9,670 bases of DNA, from positions 1 through 9,670 of the forward strand of contig CALHAO010000380.1 in the NCBI GenBank assembly GCA_937931765.1. Reading direction: 5' to 3'. Positions 1 to 6,318 of this stretch are shown here, one piece after another. The notes beneath the pieces were generated by a model that saw only the letters and a list, made by a program, of their open reading frames with translations, did not search any database and had not been told where the DNA came from. The stretch comes from an uncultured Thiotrichaceae bacterium. Its GTDB lineage: Bacteria; Pseudomonadota; Gammaproteobacteria; Thiotrichales; Thiotrichaceae. A program made the translations under genes and the position numbers. Each line of letters begins with the position of its first letter. Positions within the stretch are counted from its first letter, which is position 1.

Positions 1-258
1 GCATGTCATGGTGTGACAGGTGCTGGTGTGCCAGGCGCATTCCCTCCAATGACAGGTAGCCCAATCGTAACTGAGGCAGACAAAATTGCTGCTCATATCG
101 ATATCATAATTAACGGAAAATCAGGAACCGCGATGCAAGCCTTCGGCAAGCAATTAAGCGATAGTGATATAGCAGCCGTTGTTACTTACGAGCGTAATGC
201 GTTCGGCAATAACACTGGCGAAATTGTTCAACCCGCAGCGATCAAGTCTGCACGATAA
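1..258 (+). CDS. coxB: Cytochrome c oxidase subunit II, C-terminal cytochrome c domain (5'-partial)
   Basis: Only the last 85 codons are in the window; the reading frame is open from base 1. The visible part begins A-C-H-G, the end of a CxxCH heme-c site whose first Cys lies upstream. A Met in GTAMQAFG (visible residue 45) is the likely second axial heme ligand. The tail D-I-A-A-V-V-T-Y-E-R-N-x-F-G-N-N-T-G-E-I-V-Q-P is typical of the cytochrome c domain fused to subunit II in proteobacterial caa3-like oxidases. In the family this domain passes electrons from soluble cytochrome c to the CuA centre on the periplasmic side. The CuA cupredoxin domain and membrane segments must be upstream and cannot be judged here. 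The stop is 12 bp before coxA, so the two are cotranscribed. Identity as CoxB rests on this tail and on the coxA neighbour. Confidence 0.92.
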   Translation, partial: ACHGVTGAGVPGAFPPMTGSPIVTEADKIAAHIDIIINGKSGTAMQAFGKQLSDSDIAAVVTYERNAFGNNTGEIVQPAAIKSAR

Positions 259-262
259 GGAG
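257..262 (+). promoter_or_regulatory. Ribosome binding site of coxA
   Basis: The sequence AAGGAG overlaps the coxB stop codon and lies 8 bases before the coxA ATG. It is a strong Shine-Dalgarno match and fixes the coxA start at 271. Confidence 0.8.
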
Positions 263-270
263 TCAGTATC

Positions 271-1869
271 ATGGCAACTTCGACAACTGAAATTGAAGCC
301 GATATCCATGCGCATGATGATCATCACCATGGCCCTGAGCCAGGGTTGATGCGCTGGGTAAAAACAACTAACCACAAAGATATCGGTTATCTTTATCTTT
401 GGTTCGCATTTTCGATGTTATTAATCGGTGGTGCGATGGCAATGGTAATTCGTTTAGAATTATTAATGCCTGGTTTGCAATATGTAGAGCCACAGTTCTT
501 TAACCAAATGACGACCATGCATGGTTTGATTATGGTCTTTGGTGCAATCATGCCGGCCTTTGTTGGTTTGGCAAATATCATGATTCCGCCAATGATTGGT
601 GGGCCAGATATGGCATTGCCAAGAATGAATAACTGGAGCTTCTGGATACTGCCGTTTGCCAGCATCATGTTGATTTCAACTTTATTCGTTGATGGTGGTG
701 CACCTGCTGGTGGCTGGACGATGTACCCACCGCTGGTATTACAAACCGGGGCGGCGTTCCCGATGTTGATCTTCGCGGTTCACTTGTTGGGTATTTCATC
801 CATCATGGGTTCGATTAACATTATCGCTACCATCATGAATATGCGTGCGCCGGGCATGACTTACATGAAGATGCCTTTGTTCGTATGGACATGGTTCATT
901 ACTGCTTACCTATTGATTGCTACCATGCCAGTACTGGCAGGCGCAGTGACTATGCTGTTGACTGATAAATACTTCGCAACCAGTTTCTTTAGTGCAGCCG
1001 GTGGTGGTGACCCTGTTATGTTCCAGCATATTTTCTGGTTCTTTGGTCATCCTGAAGTTTACATCCTGATTCTGCCTGCTTTTGGTATTGTTTCTCAGAT
1101 CATTCCAACTTTTGCACGCAAGCCGCTGTTTGGTTATAGCTCAATGGTTTATGCCACAGCATCTATCGCCTTCCTGTCATTCATTGTATGGGCGCATCAC
1201 ATGTTTACAGTAGGTCTGCCAGTTTCAGCAGAACTGTTCTTCATGTTTGCCACTATGCTAATTGCGGTACCGACCGGTGTAAAAGTCTTTAACTGGGTTT
1301 CTACCATGTGGAAAGGCTCAATGACGTTTGAGACGCCAATGTTATTCTCTATTGGCTTCGTTATTATGTTCACCATCGGTGGTTTCTCTGGCCTGATGCT
1401 GGCATTGACGCCGGTAGATTTCCAATATCATGACACTTACTTCGTAGTAGCTCACTTTCACTATGTATTAGTGCCAGGTGCTATCTTCTCAGTCATGGCG
1501 GCAGCTTATTACTGGTTACCTAAGTGGACTGGTCATATGTACGACGAGAAACTCGGTAAATTCCATTTTTGGATGTCGACTATCTTCGTTAATGTTTTGT
1601 TCTTCCCACAACACTTTGTTGGCTTAGCGGGCATGCCACGTCGTATCCCTGACTATGCAGTACAGTTTGCTGACTTCAATGCGATTTCATCCATTGGTGC
1701 ATTCGGCTTTGGTTTGAGTCAGGTACTGTTTGCTTACATCATGATCAAAGCTGTACGCAGTGGCAAAAAAGCTACCGATCAGGTGTGGGATGGCGCAGAA
1801 GGTTTGGAGTGGACGCTTAGCTCTCCTCCTCCTTACCACTCGTTCTCAACTCAGCCTATTGTTAAGTAA
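271..1869 (+). CDS. coxA: Cytochrome c oxidase subunit I (aa3-type, A-family heme-copper oxidase)
   Basis: This is the catalytic subunit that reduces O2 to water and pumps protons across the inner membrane. The protein has 532 residues, normal for the family, with about 12 membrane segments. All key residues are visible: His84 (TMHG) and His397 as heme a ligands, His395 as heme a3 ligand (HDTYFVVAHFHY), and His260, His309 and His310 as CuB ligands. Tyr264 of HPEVY is the residue cross-linked to the CuB histidine. Glu262 and Asp113 (GPDMALPRMNN) belong to the D proton channel, and Lys338 (PTGVKVF) to the K channel, so it is an A1-type enzyme. Arg457-Arg458 (MPRRIPDY) match the heme-propionate contacts. 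The cytoplasmic N-terminus has a His/Asp-rich stretch at 13-20 not needed for catalysis. A strong ribosome site lies 8 bases upstream. An intrinsic terminator follows the stop at once. Confidence 0.98.
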   Translation: MATSTTEIEADIHAHDDHHHGPEPGLMRWVKTTNHKDIGYLYLWFAFSMLLIGGAMAMVIRLELLMPGLQYVEPQFFNQMTTMHGLIMVFGAIMPAFVGLANIMIPPMIGGPDMALPRMNNWSFWILPFASIMLISTLFVDGGAPAGGWTMYPPLVLQTGAAFPMLIFAVHLLGISSIMGSINIIATIMNMRAPGMTYMKMPLFVWTWFITAYLLIATMPVLAGAVTMLLTDKYFATSFFSAAGGGDPVMFQHIFWFFGHPEVYILILPAFGIVSQIIPTFARKPLFGYSSMVYATASIAFLSFIVWAHHMFTVGLPVSAELFFMFATMLIAVPTGVKVFNWVSTMWKGSMTFETPMLFSIGFVIMFTIGGFSGLMLALTPVDFQYHDTYFVVAHFHYVLVPGAIFSVMAAAYYWLPKWTGHMYDEKLGKFHFWMSTIFVNVLFFPQHFVGLAGMPRRIPDYAVQFADFNAISSIGAFGFGLSQVLFAYIMIKAVRSGKKATDQVWDGAEGLEWTLSSPPPYHSFSTQPIVK

Positions 1870-1883
1870 TTGAGTGATAGATC

Positions 1884-1916
1884 AGAGAAGGCAGCACAAG
1901 TCTGCCTTCTCTTTTT
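1884..1916 (+). terminator. Intrinsic terminator after coxA, inside the operon
   Basis: A perfect 11-bp stem (AGAGAAGGCAG with CTGCCTTCTCT) encloses a 7-base loop and ends in a run of five T (1912-1916). It begins 14 bases after the coxA stop and ends 23 bases before the start of the next gene. This leaves little room for a new promoter, so it likely acts as a partial terminator setting the ratio of coxA to downstream transcripts. Confidence 0.85.
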
Positions 1917-1939
1917 ACGCTTTAATCCTTGAGGTTGTC

Positions 1940-2062
1940 ATGAAAAGTACTGAAGATAAAAAACGCGGTATTCAACGAACTGTTATATTCCATGCGCTAT
2001 TAGTAATCGCCGTATTAGCTGCATTTACCTATTCTGTGATCCAACAGGGTGCCGGAGCATAA
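1940..2062 (+). CDS. Small single-pass membrane protein, probable cytochrome oxidase small assembly protein
   Basis: This 40-residue peptide has a charged N-terminus (KSTEDKKRGIQR, residues 2-13) followed by one hydrophobic segment (about 14-34) and a short tail, so it should be an inner-membrane protein with the N-terminus in the cytoplasm. The frame stays open upstream to an ATG at 1874, but that start would place the coxA terminator hairpin inside the gene. The ATG at 1940 has TGAGG 5-10 bases before it and is preferred. Short one-helix proteins at this spot, between coxA and cox11, are known in many proteobacteria and are named cytochrome oxidase small assembly proteins. The assignment here rests on position and topology, not on a motif. 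The stop lies 2 bases before cox11, which suggests translational coupling. Confidence 0.75.
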   Translation: MKSTEDKKRGIQRTVIFHALLVIAVLAAFTYSVIQQGAGA

Positions 2063-2064
2063 TA

Positions 2065-2601
2065 ATGAGTAATAAAACACAACCTCAACGTTCGATGCGT
2101 TCTTTACTGACCAAACTATTTCTGTTTCCAATCATGATGTTTGGATTTGGTTATTTAATGGTACCGCTTTATGACATATTTTGTGATGTGACCGGTCTGA
2201 ATGGAAAAACAGGTGCGATCTCTGAAGCAAAAGCCAGTCAAATGGTGGTTAACACCGAACGGGAAATAAAAATTCAGTTCACCTCAAATATTAATCAAAA
2301 TGGCTCATGGGAATTCCGTCCGGCACAATCTATTATGACGGTACACCCTGGTAAACCATACACAACTATGTTTTATGCCCGGAATAAATTGAATGAAGCA
2401 GTCACCAGTCAATCGATTCCAAGCGTAACACCCAACAAAGCTGCCGCACACTTCGACAAAATGGAATGCTTTTGCTTTACTGAACAAAAGTTTGCCGCAC
2501 TAGAAGAGCGTGAAATGCCGGTCACCTTTGTTGTTGGAACAGCCGTTCCGGAAGAAGTCGATACCATCACACTGGCTTACACGCTATTTACGAAAGAATA
2601 A
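2065..2601 (+). CDS. ctaG: Cytochrome c oxidase assembly protein CtaG/Cox11 (CuB chaperone)
   Basis: The family delivers copper to the CuB site of subunit I. The 178-residue protein has one N-terminal membrane segment (about 16-35) and a periplasmic immunoglobulin-like domain. The Cox11 hallmarks are present: PLYDIFC with Cys40 just after the membrane helix, and the copper-binding ECFCF motif with Cys135 and Cys137, preceded by PSVTPNKAAAHFDKM. Length matches the family. GGAG at 2054-2057, within the end of the preceding small gene, gives a 7-base spacing to ATG 2065. Some pseudomonad annotations call this gene coxG or cox11. It lies between coxA, its client, and coxC. Confidence 0.96.
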   Translation: MSNKTQPQRSMRSLLTKLFLFPIMMFGFGYLMVPLYDIFCDVTGLNGKTGAISEAKASQMVVNTEREIKIQFTSNINQNGSWEFRPAQSIMTVHPGKPYTTMFYARNKLNEAVTSQSIPSVTPNKAAAHFDKMECFCFTEQKFAALEEREMPVTFVVGTAVPEEVDTITLAYTLFTKE

Positions 2602-2637
2602 ACCGACCTATCAGGAAAAACGAGGCCTTATTTATTT

Positions 2638-3510
2638 ATGACCACCAGCACCAGCACAGATAATCAACACTATTTTGTACCCGATACCACCATCTGGCCA
2701 TTTTTGGCCTCCATTGGCCTGACGTCTCTAGTATGGGGTTTTATACAGATACTCAATGGCAACAGCGGCAAATTCATGATGATTGCCGGTGCGATGGTAT
2801 TGTTTTTTACCTTCTTTCGCTGGTTTGGCGAAGTAATCCATGAAAGTGAAAGCAGCACCTACAGCGGCTGGGAAGATAAATCTTTCCGTCTGGGTATGAG
2901 CTGGTTTATCTTCTCAGAAGTCATGTTCTTTGCAGCCTTCTTTGGTGTGCTATTCTATGCTCGTGTATTGTCGGTGCCTTGGTTAGGCGGTGCGGGTGAA
3001 GAATTTGATACCCATAAATGGTTGTGGGACACTTATCAGGCTACCTGGCCAACCAATGGCCCTGGTAATGTAGGTGGTGATTTCGGATTGGTAGCCTGGT
3101 CTGGCTTACCCTTAGTCAACACCCTATTACTGCTATCTTCGGGCGTTACAGTGACTTGGGCACACCATGCACTGAAACACAACAACCGTCAGCACCTGAT
3201 CTGGGGCCTGGCTGCTACTGTTGCACTAGGTACTATCTTCCTGATCTGTCAGGGAGTGGAATATGCACACGCTTACGATATCAACCTGACCTTAGGTTCT
3301 GGTATTTATGGCTCAACATTCTTCATGCTAACCGGCTTTCACGGCATGCACGTTTTACTGGGTACCATCATGCTGTTTGTCGTTTTATTACGGTCGATGC
3401 GTGGTCATTTCACCGCGAAGAATCACTTCGCTTTTGAAGCGGCAGCCTGGTACTGGCACTTTGTTGATGTAGTTTGGTTAGGCTTGTTTATTTTTGTTTA
3501 TATCGTATAA
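2638..3510 (+). CDS. coxC: Cytochrome c oxidase subunit III
   Basis: Subunit III is a membrane subunit that stabilises subunit I and supports long-term proton uptake; it holds no redox centre. The protein has 290 residues with seven predicted membrane segments. Family marks are FIFSEVMFF with Glu94 (equivalent to bovine Glu90), GFHGMHV (233-239) and the C-terminal FEAAAWYWHFVDVVW (266-280). The ribosome site is weak: GAGG at 2622-2625 is 12 bases from the ATG. The insertion around residues 112-150 (rich in W, G, D) between helices is usual in proteobacterial forms. It is the last gene of the structural operon and is followed by a long hairpin terminator. Confidence 0.97.
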   Translation: MTTSTSTDNQHYFVPDTTIWPFLASIGLTSLVWGFIQILNGNSGKFMMIAGAMVLFFTFFRWFGEVIHESESSTYSGWEDKSFRLGMSWFIFSEVMFFAAFFGVLFYARVLSVPWLGGAGEEFDTHKWLWDTYQATWPTNGPGNVGGDFGLVAWSGLPLVNTLLLLSSGVTVTWAHHALKHNNRQHLIWGLAATVALGTIFLICQGVEYAHAYDINLTLGSGIYGSTFFMLTGFHGMHVLLGTIMLFVVLLRSMRGHFTAKNHFAFEAAAWYWHFVDVVWLGLFIFVYIV

Positions 3511-3527
3511 ACAGTCTGATAACTCAT

Positions 3528-3562
3528 CACAAAAATGCGCTGCTAGTCAGCGCATTTTTGTG
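3528..3562. terminator. Bidirectional intrinsic terminator between coxC and the DUF2909 gene
   Basis: A perfect 15-bp inverted repeat with a 5-base loop (CTAGT) has a GC core TGCGCTG/CAGCGCA flanked by AAAAA on the left and TTTTT on the right. It can therefore stop transcription from coxC on the + strand and from the convergent gene at 3587-3799 on the - strand. Confidence 0.88.
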
Positions 3563-3586
3563 TCTGGTCATTGAATTTTATTGATG

Positions 3587-3799
3587 TCAGAAAGGAGGCC
3601 GGTTAAGTGTAATCAGGCCGGTCATTTGCCCTACCCCTATCAGGAAGACGATGAACAATGACAACCCGACTCTTACAGCAAGGGTTTTTACCACTGCACT
3701 GGAATTACCATCACTTTTATTCAACTGATATAACGCGGTAAATAGGGTCACTATGACAAACAGCAGTAAAATGACAATAATGAGTTTAAATAACAACAT
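3587..3799 (-). CDS. DUF2909 family twin-transmembrane protein
   Basis: The 70-residue protein has two hydrophobic segments (about 3-25 and 44-62) joined by a short polar stretch with KSDGNSS, and ends TLNRPPF. This length and the LxRVGLSLxLFxxLxxxxxxGxIxxxxxP-like second helix fit the DUF2909 family. Members are found between coxC and SURF1, in opposite orientation, in pseudomonads and relatives, so a link with oxidase assembly or function is inferred from context; the function is unknown. The start ATG is only 14 bp from the divergent SURF1 ATG. A weak GGGA lies 10 bases upstream of the start on the - strand. A promoter for SURF1 appears to lie within its 5' codons. Confidence 0.85.
   Translation of the reverse strand: MLLFKLIIVILLLFVIVTLFTALYQLNKSDGNSSAVVKTLAVRVGLSLFIVFLIGVGQMTGLITLNRPPF
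3753..3781 (+). promoter_or_regulatory. Candidate sigma70 promoter for SURF1, inside the DUF2909 gene
   Basis: ATGACA (3753-3758, 5 of 6 to TTGACA) and AATAAT (3776-3781, 5 of 6 to TATAAT) are separated by 17 bases. Transcription would start near 3788 and give a leader of about 25 bases before the SURF1 ATG at 3814. The DNA here is AT-rich, so a chance match is possible. A promoter is needed because the coxC terminator blocks transcription from upstream. Confidence 0.5.
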
Positions 3800-3813
3800 A
3801 TCGAGTGTTTCCC

Positions 3814-4530
3814 ATGATTAAGATAAAAACAGTCACCATGGCTGTCGTGTACTGCCTGGGACTTGGTCTTTTAGTTACGCTGGGTACCTGGCAAATAAGC
3901 AGGGGCTTAAATAAAGGTGATGTTTTATCACTTGTTCAACCCAAACTCAAAGAATATCCGGTTTTATCAGAATTGCCGAAAGACCCTAGCAACTTAAACT
4001 ATCAACAATCACGTTTGACAGGTCGCTGGGATACATCCCGCCTGTTCTTACTGGAAAACCGCATGAATAAAGGCCAACTTGGCTATGAAATCATCACACC
4101 CTTCCAATTAGCGGGCGGACAAACCCTGCTAATTAACCGGGGCTGGATCGCTCAGCACCAGGCGGACAATATCCCTCCTCCGGAAAACACCACTGTCTCC
4201 GGGACGCTGTATCTGCCTAAAAAAGGCTATACCATCGGTGACGCCATCCGGCCTGATGAGCTAGCCAATAACACATGGCCAAAAGTCAGCTTGTACATGG
4301 ATCTTGAAGTATTCACTGAAGCACTAAAACAACCGGTATCACCGCTGTTACTGGTATTAGATGAAAACCACACTGACAGCCTGACACGTATATGGAAAGC
4401 AGTTGTCATTCTTCCTGAGCGTCATTATGCTTATGCGCTGCAATGGTACGGACTGGCTATTGTGTACATTATTTTCGGGGTGATCTGGTATCGCCGCACT
4501 GACAAACCCAGCAGGATTGAACACGCATGA
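3814..4530 (+). CDS. SURF1 family cytochrome oxidase assembly protein
   Basis: SURF1 proteins help insert heme a into subunit I. The 238-residue protein has the standard plan: an N-terminal membrane helix (about 8-26), a periplasmic domain and a C-terminal helix (about 209-226). Family motifs are LGTWQ (23-27), the LTGRWD block (68-73), NRMNKGQLGYEIITPF (82-97), LLINRGW (105-111) and PERHYAYALQWY (201-212). The ATG at 3814 is preferred, with GAG 8 bases upstream; an in-frame GTG at 3805 would add three residues and leave only 5 bp to the divergent gene. The gene ends in an ATGA overlap with the next one, so the two form an operon. The coxC terminator upstream implies its own promoter. Confidence 0.94.
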   Translation: MIKIKTVTMAVVYCLGLGLLVTLGTWQISRGLNKGDVLSLVQPKLKEYPVLSELPKDPSNLNYQQSRLTGRWDTSRLFLLENRMNKGQLGYEIITPFQLAGGQTLLINRGWIAQHQADNIPPPENTTVSGTLYLPKKGYTIGDAIRPDELANNTWPKVSLYMDLEVFTEALKQPVSPLLLVLDENHTDSLTRIWKAVVILPERHYAYALQWYGLAIVYIIFGVIWYRRTDKPSRIEHA

Positions 4531-5126
4531 CAATGGATGCAAACAAAAAGAAGCTACTGACTATTTTTGGATTATTTCTTATACCGCTGGCCTTAGCCGC
4601 CACCTGGTATCTGGTACTTCCTGATAATTACCGCCCCAGTAGTATGACCAATAACGGCAACCTGATTGATCCTATCTATCCGGTGCAGGCGTTCGAACAA
4701 CCGACCAAAGACGGTGCAGCTTTTACCGGCAAAAACCTGGAAAAAAAATGGACGCTGGTTCATCTGATTAATGGTAATTGTGATGAGGCGTGTAGTAAAT
4801 GGCTCTACAACACCCGTCAGTTGCGCATCGCATTAGCAGAAGACATGGAACGGGTAAACCGGCTTAGTGTTGTTGATAGTTCCACAGCTGTCACAGCCAA
4901 CCAGAAAATGTGGGATTCCCATCCCGACATGCAGGTGATTGTTAGCAATAAAGGCGGCGTGGCTGAACAAATCCGTCAGCATACTGCCAAAGAAGCCTAC
5001 CCTGAAAACTCCGTATTCCTGATTGATCCGTTAGGCAATCTGATGATGCAGTTTCCGCCGGACATTAACCCTAAGTTATTGATGAAAGATCTGGAAAAAT
5101 TACTGAAGCTCTCGCATATCGGCTGA
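4527..5126 (+). CDS. Membrane-anchored thioredoxin-fold (SCO-like) protein of the cox cluster
   Basis: The 199-residue protein has a short basic start, one membrane helix (about 10-31) and a periplasmic domain. The domain shows the thioredoxin-like order of SCO proteins: a strand WTLVHLI (75-81), a CxxxC pair (Cys85, Cys89) before a helix, and VFLIDPLGNLMMQFPPD (163-179) near the end. In copper-binding SCO1/SenC a conserved His follows the aspartate of the late strand; here that position is Pro168, so copper binding by the usual three ligands is unlikely. It may act as a thiol-disulfide partner in CuA or heme assembly. Proteins with this DPLGNLMM ending lie directly after SURF1 in many gammaproteobacteria, usually as hypotheticals. 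AGGA at 4513-4516 lies 10 bases before the ATG; a second ATG at 4533 is possible. Confidence 0.85.
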   Translation: MTMDANKKKLLTIFGLFLIPLALAATWYLVLPDNYRPSSMTNNGNLIDPIYPVQAFEQPTKDGAAFTGKNLEKKWTLVHLINGNCDEACSKWLYNTRQLRIALAEDMERVNRLSVVDSSTAVTANQKMWDSHPDMQVIVSNKGGVAEQIRQHTAKEAYPENSVFLIDPLGNLMMQFPPDINPKLLMKDLEKLLKLSHIG

Positions 5127-5150
5127 AATAAAAACAACACGCCTTAAAGC

Positions 5151-5179
5151 AAAAAGCCTGCAAAATGCAGGCTTTTTTT
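5151..5179. terminator. Intrinsic terminator after the SURF1 operon, probably bidirectional
   Basis: AAAAAGCCTGC pairs with GCAGGCTTTTT around a 5-base loop (AAAAT), followed by two more T (seven in all). It lies 24 bases after the SCO-like gene. The A-run on the left lets it also end transcription of the convergent DUF2189 gene on the - strand. Confidence 0.88.
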
Positions 5180-5217
5180 ATGAAGATCGTTTTTAGCGTT
5201 TGTAAGTGACCAGTGAT

Positions 5218-6036
5218 TTAACTTTCTGCCACCAGGTCACGATAAGCATGCCAACTGGCATGACCAACCACCGGCAAAGTCACCGCAAGACCAACAACGC
5301 CCAATAAGAACCCCACCACGACCAGAGCAGCGATCATTAATGCCCAGGTAAACATTGGCGCAGGGTTTGTCTTAACAGCTTCAACACTGGTAATCATTGC
5401 GGTAACAAAATCTACCCGGCGATGTGTAACCAATGGCGCTGCCACAACACTGATAGAGAATGCAATTATGGCGATAACAAGTCCGGTCAGCATATAAGTC
5501 AATACAAATGGCACAACATTATGTTGCTTCATCAGGGTATCGAAGAAATCACTACCAATAATAAAGTTATCAAAGAATAAGGCTACAGTAACCGAAGAAA
5601 CCAGCGCCCAGGCCCCCATCAGAACACCCAGCACTAAAGCAAAACTAACCAAACCCAGGGCATTACGCGCCATAAAGGCCCACCCCATAATGGTTCCGGT
5701 CAGCATGTCCGGTTTATTACCTTTCTCCAGCTCCATACTCATATTGTAGAAGCCAACAGCCACCAGAGGGCCAATGATCAGAAAGCCTGCTGCCAATGTT
5801 GTCATAAACACCGGATAAGACCAGGCCATAGACATCATGATAATCCCGGCAATAACGTAGACAAGCCCCATCAGCGTACTGGGAACCAGCATTTCTTTAT
5901 AATCTTTAATGCCCTTATCTAACCAGCGCATAGGCGCATCCGCATCAACCTCGCGGATTTTAAACTTTAAAGGTTCAGTGCGCTCACCTTTGTTATCCGG
6001 TAATAGATCACGTTCACTATCACTAACAGCCGCCAT
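5218..6036 (-). CDS. DUF2189 family integral membrane protein
   Basis: The predicted protein has 272 residues: a polar cytoplasmic start of about 50 residues, then about six membrane helices (near 53-71, 77-97, 125-148, 176-200, 228-250 and a last one close to 250-258). The motif GHASWHAYRDLV at the C-terminus and the FKIREVDADAPMRWLDKGIKDY stretch before the first helix are the marks of DUF2189, a family of unknown function. The frame is open to an ATG at 6156, and another ATG lies at 6099, but neither has a ribosome site; the ATG at 6036 has AAAGGAG 10 bases upstream and is chosen. The gene is convergent with the SCO-like gene and shares its terminator. Nothing visible ties it to the oxidase. 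Confidence 0.88.
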   Translation of the reverse strand: MAAVSDSERDLLPDNKGERTEPLKFKIREVDADAPMRWLDKGIKDYKEMLVPSTLMGLVYVIAGIIMMSMAWSYPVFMTTLAAGFLIIGPLVAVGFYNMSMELEKGNKPDMLTGTIMGWAFMARNALGLVSFALVLGVLMGAWALVSSVTVALFFDNFIIGSDFFDTLMKQHNVVPFVLTYMLTGLVIAIIAFSISVVAAPLVTHRRVDFVTAMITSVEAVKTNPAPMFTWALMIAALVVVGFLLGVVGLAVTLPVVGHASWHAYRDLVAES

Positions 6037-6318
6037 ATAAGTAGTTCTCCTTTCAGCTGGTTTACTATTCGTTTGCTCTTGATCAACTTCTTCGCTCATT
6101 CCAACATGGTTTATCCAAAACTTCTTTAAAAATACTGAAGGATGTAAAGAAACCACTATATTTAGAGTGTGAAAGTTCGCATTTTGATACTACAACGTAG
6201 CGATACTTCGTACAAGTCAATAGAATGATGTAGATCAGGTATAAACGAATAAACACAGATAGATGCATCAAAGCCCAAAACTGTTAACATTCATCTACCC
6301 ACACAACAGAGCACAAAC
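6037..6318. other. Divergent intergenic region between DUF2189 and lpxH
   Basis: This 282-bp AT-rich gap must hold promoters for both flanking genes. On the + strand TATAAA at 6240-6245 is a fair -10 element for lpxH but no good -35 lies at the right distance. On the - strand TTGACT (complement of 6215-6220) could be a -35, but no -10 at 16-18 bases is convincing. Open frames on the - strand here (to 6156 and to 6271) lack ribosome sites and recognisable protein features. No RNA gene or terminator was recognised. Confidence 0.4.
6047..6053 (-). promoter_or_regulatory. Ribosome binding site that decides the DUF2189 start
   Basis: On the - strand this reads AAAGGAG, 10 bases before the ATG at 6036. 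The alternative in-frame ATGs at 6099 and 6156 lack a comparable site, which argues for the shorter protein. Confidence 0.7.

Noticed and set aside
1874..1939. N-terminal extension of the small coxA-cox11 protein to an ATG at 1874
   Set aside because: The extension lies within the terminator hairpin and lacks a ribosome site; the ATG at 1940 has TGAGG at good distance.
3156..3437. 93-residue + strand frame inside coxC
   Set aside because: It is a shifted-frame shadow of coxC, whose protein in the main frame is conserved throughout.
6037..6156. N-terminal extension of the DUF2189 protein to ATG 6099 or 6156
   Set aside because: Neither start has a ribosome site, and the added residues are polar and unlike the family; 6036 is preceded by AAAGGAG.
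6083..6271. 62-residue frame on the - strand in the DUF2189-lpxH gap
   Set aside because: No ribosome site or recognisable feature, and it overlaps the DUF2189 leader; it looks like chance open frame in AT-rich DNA.
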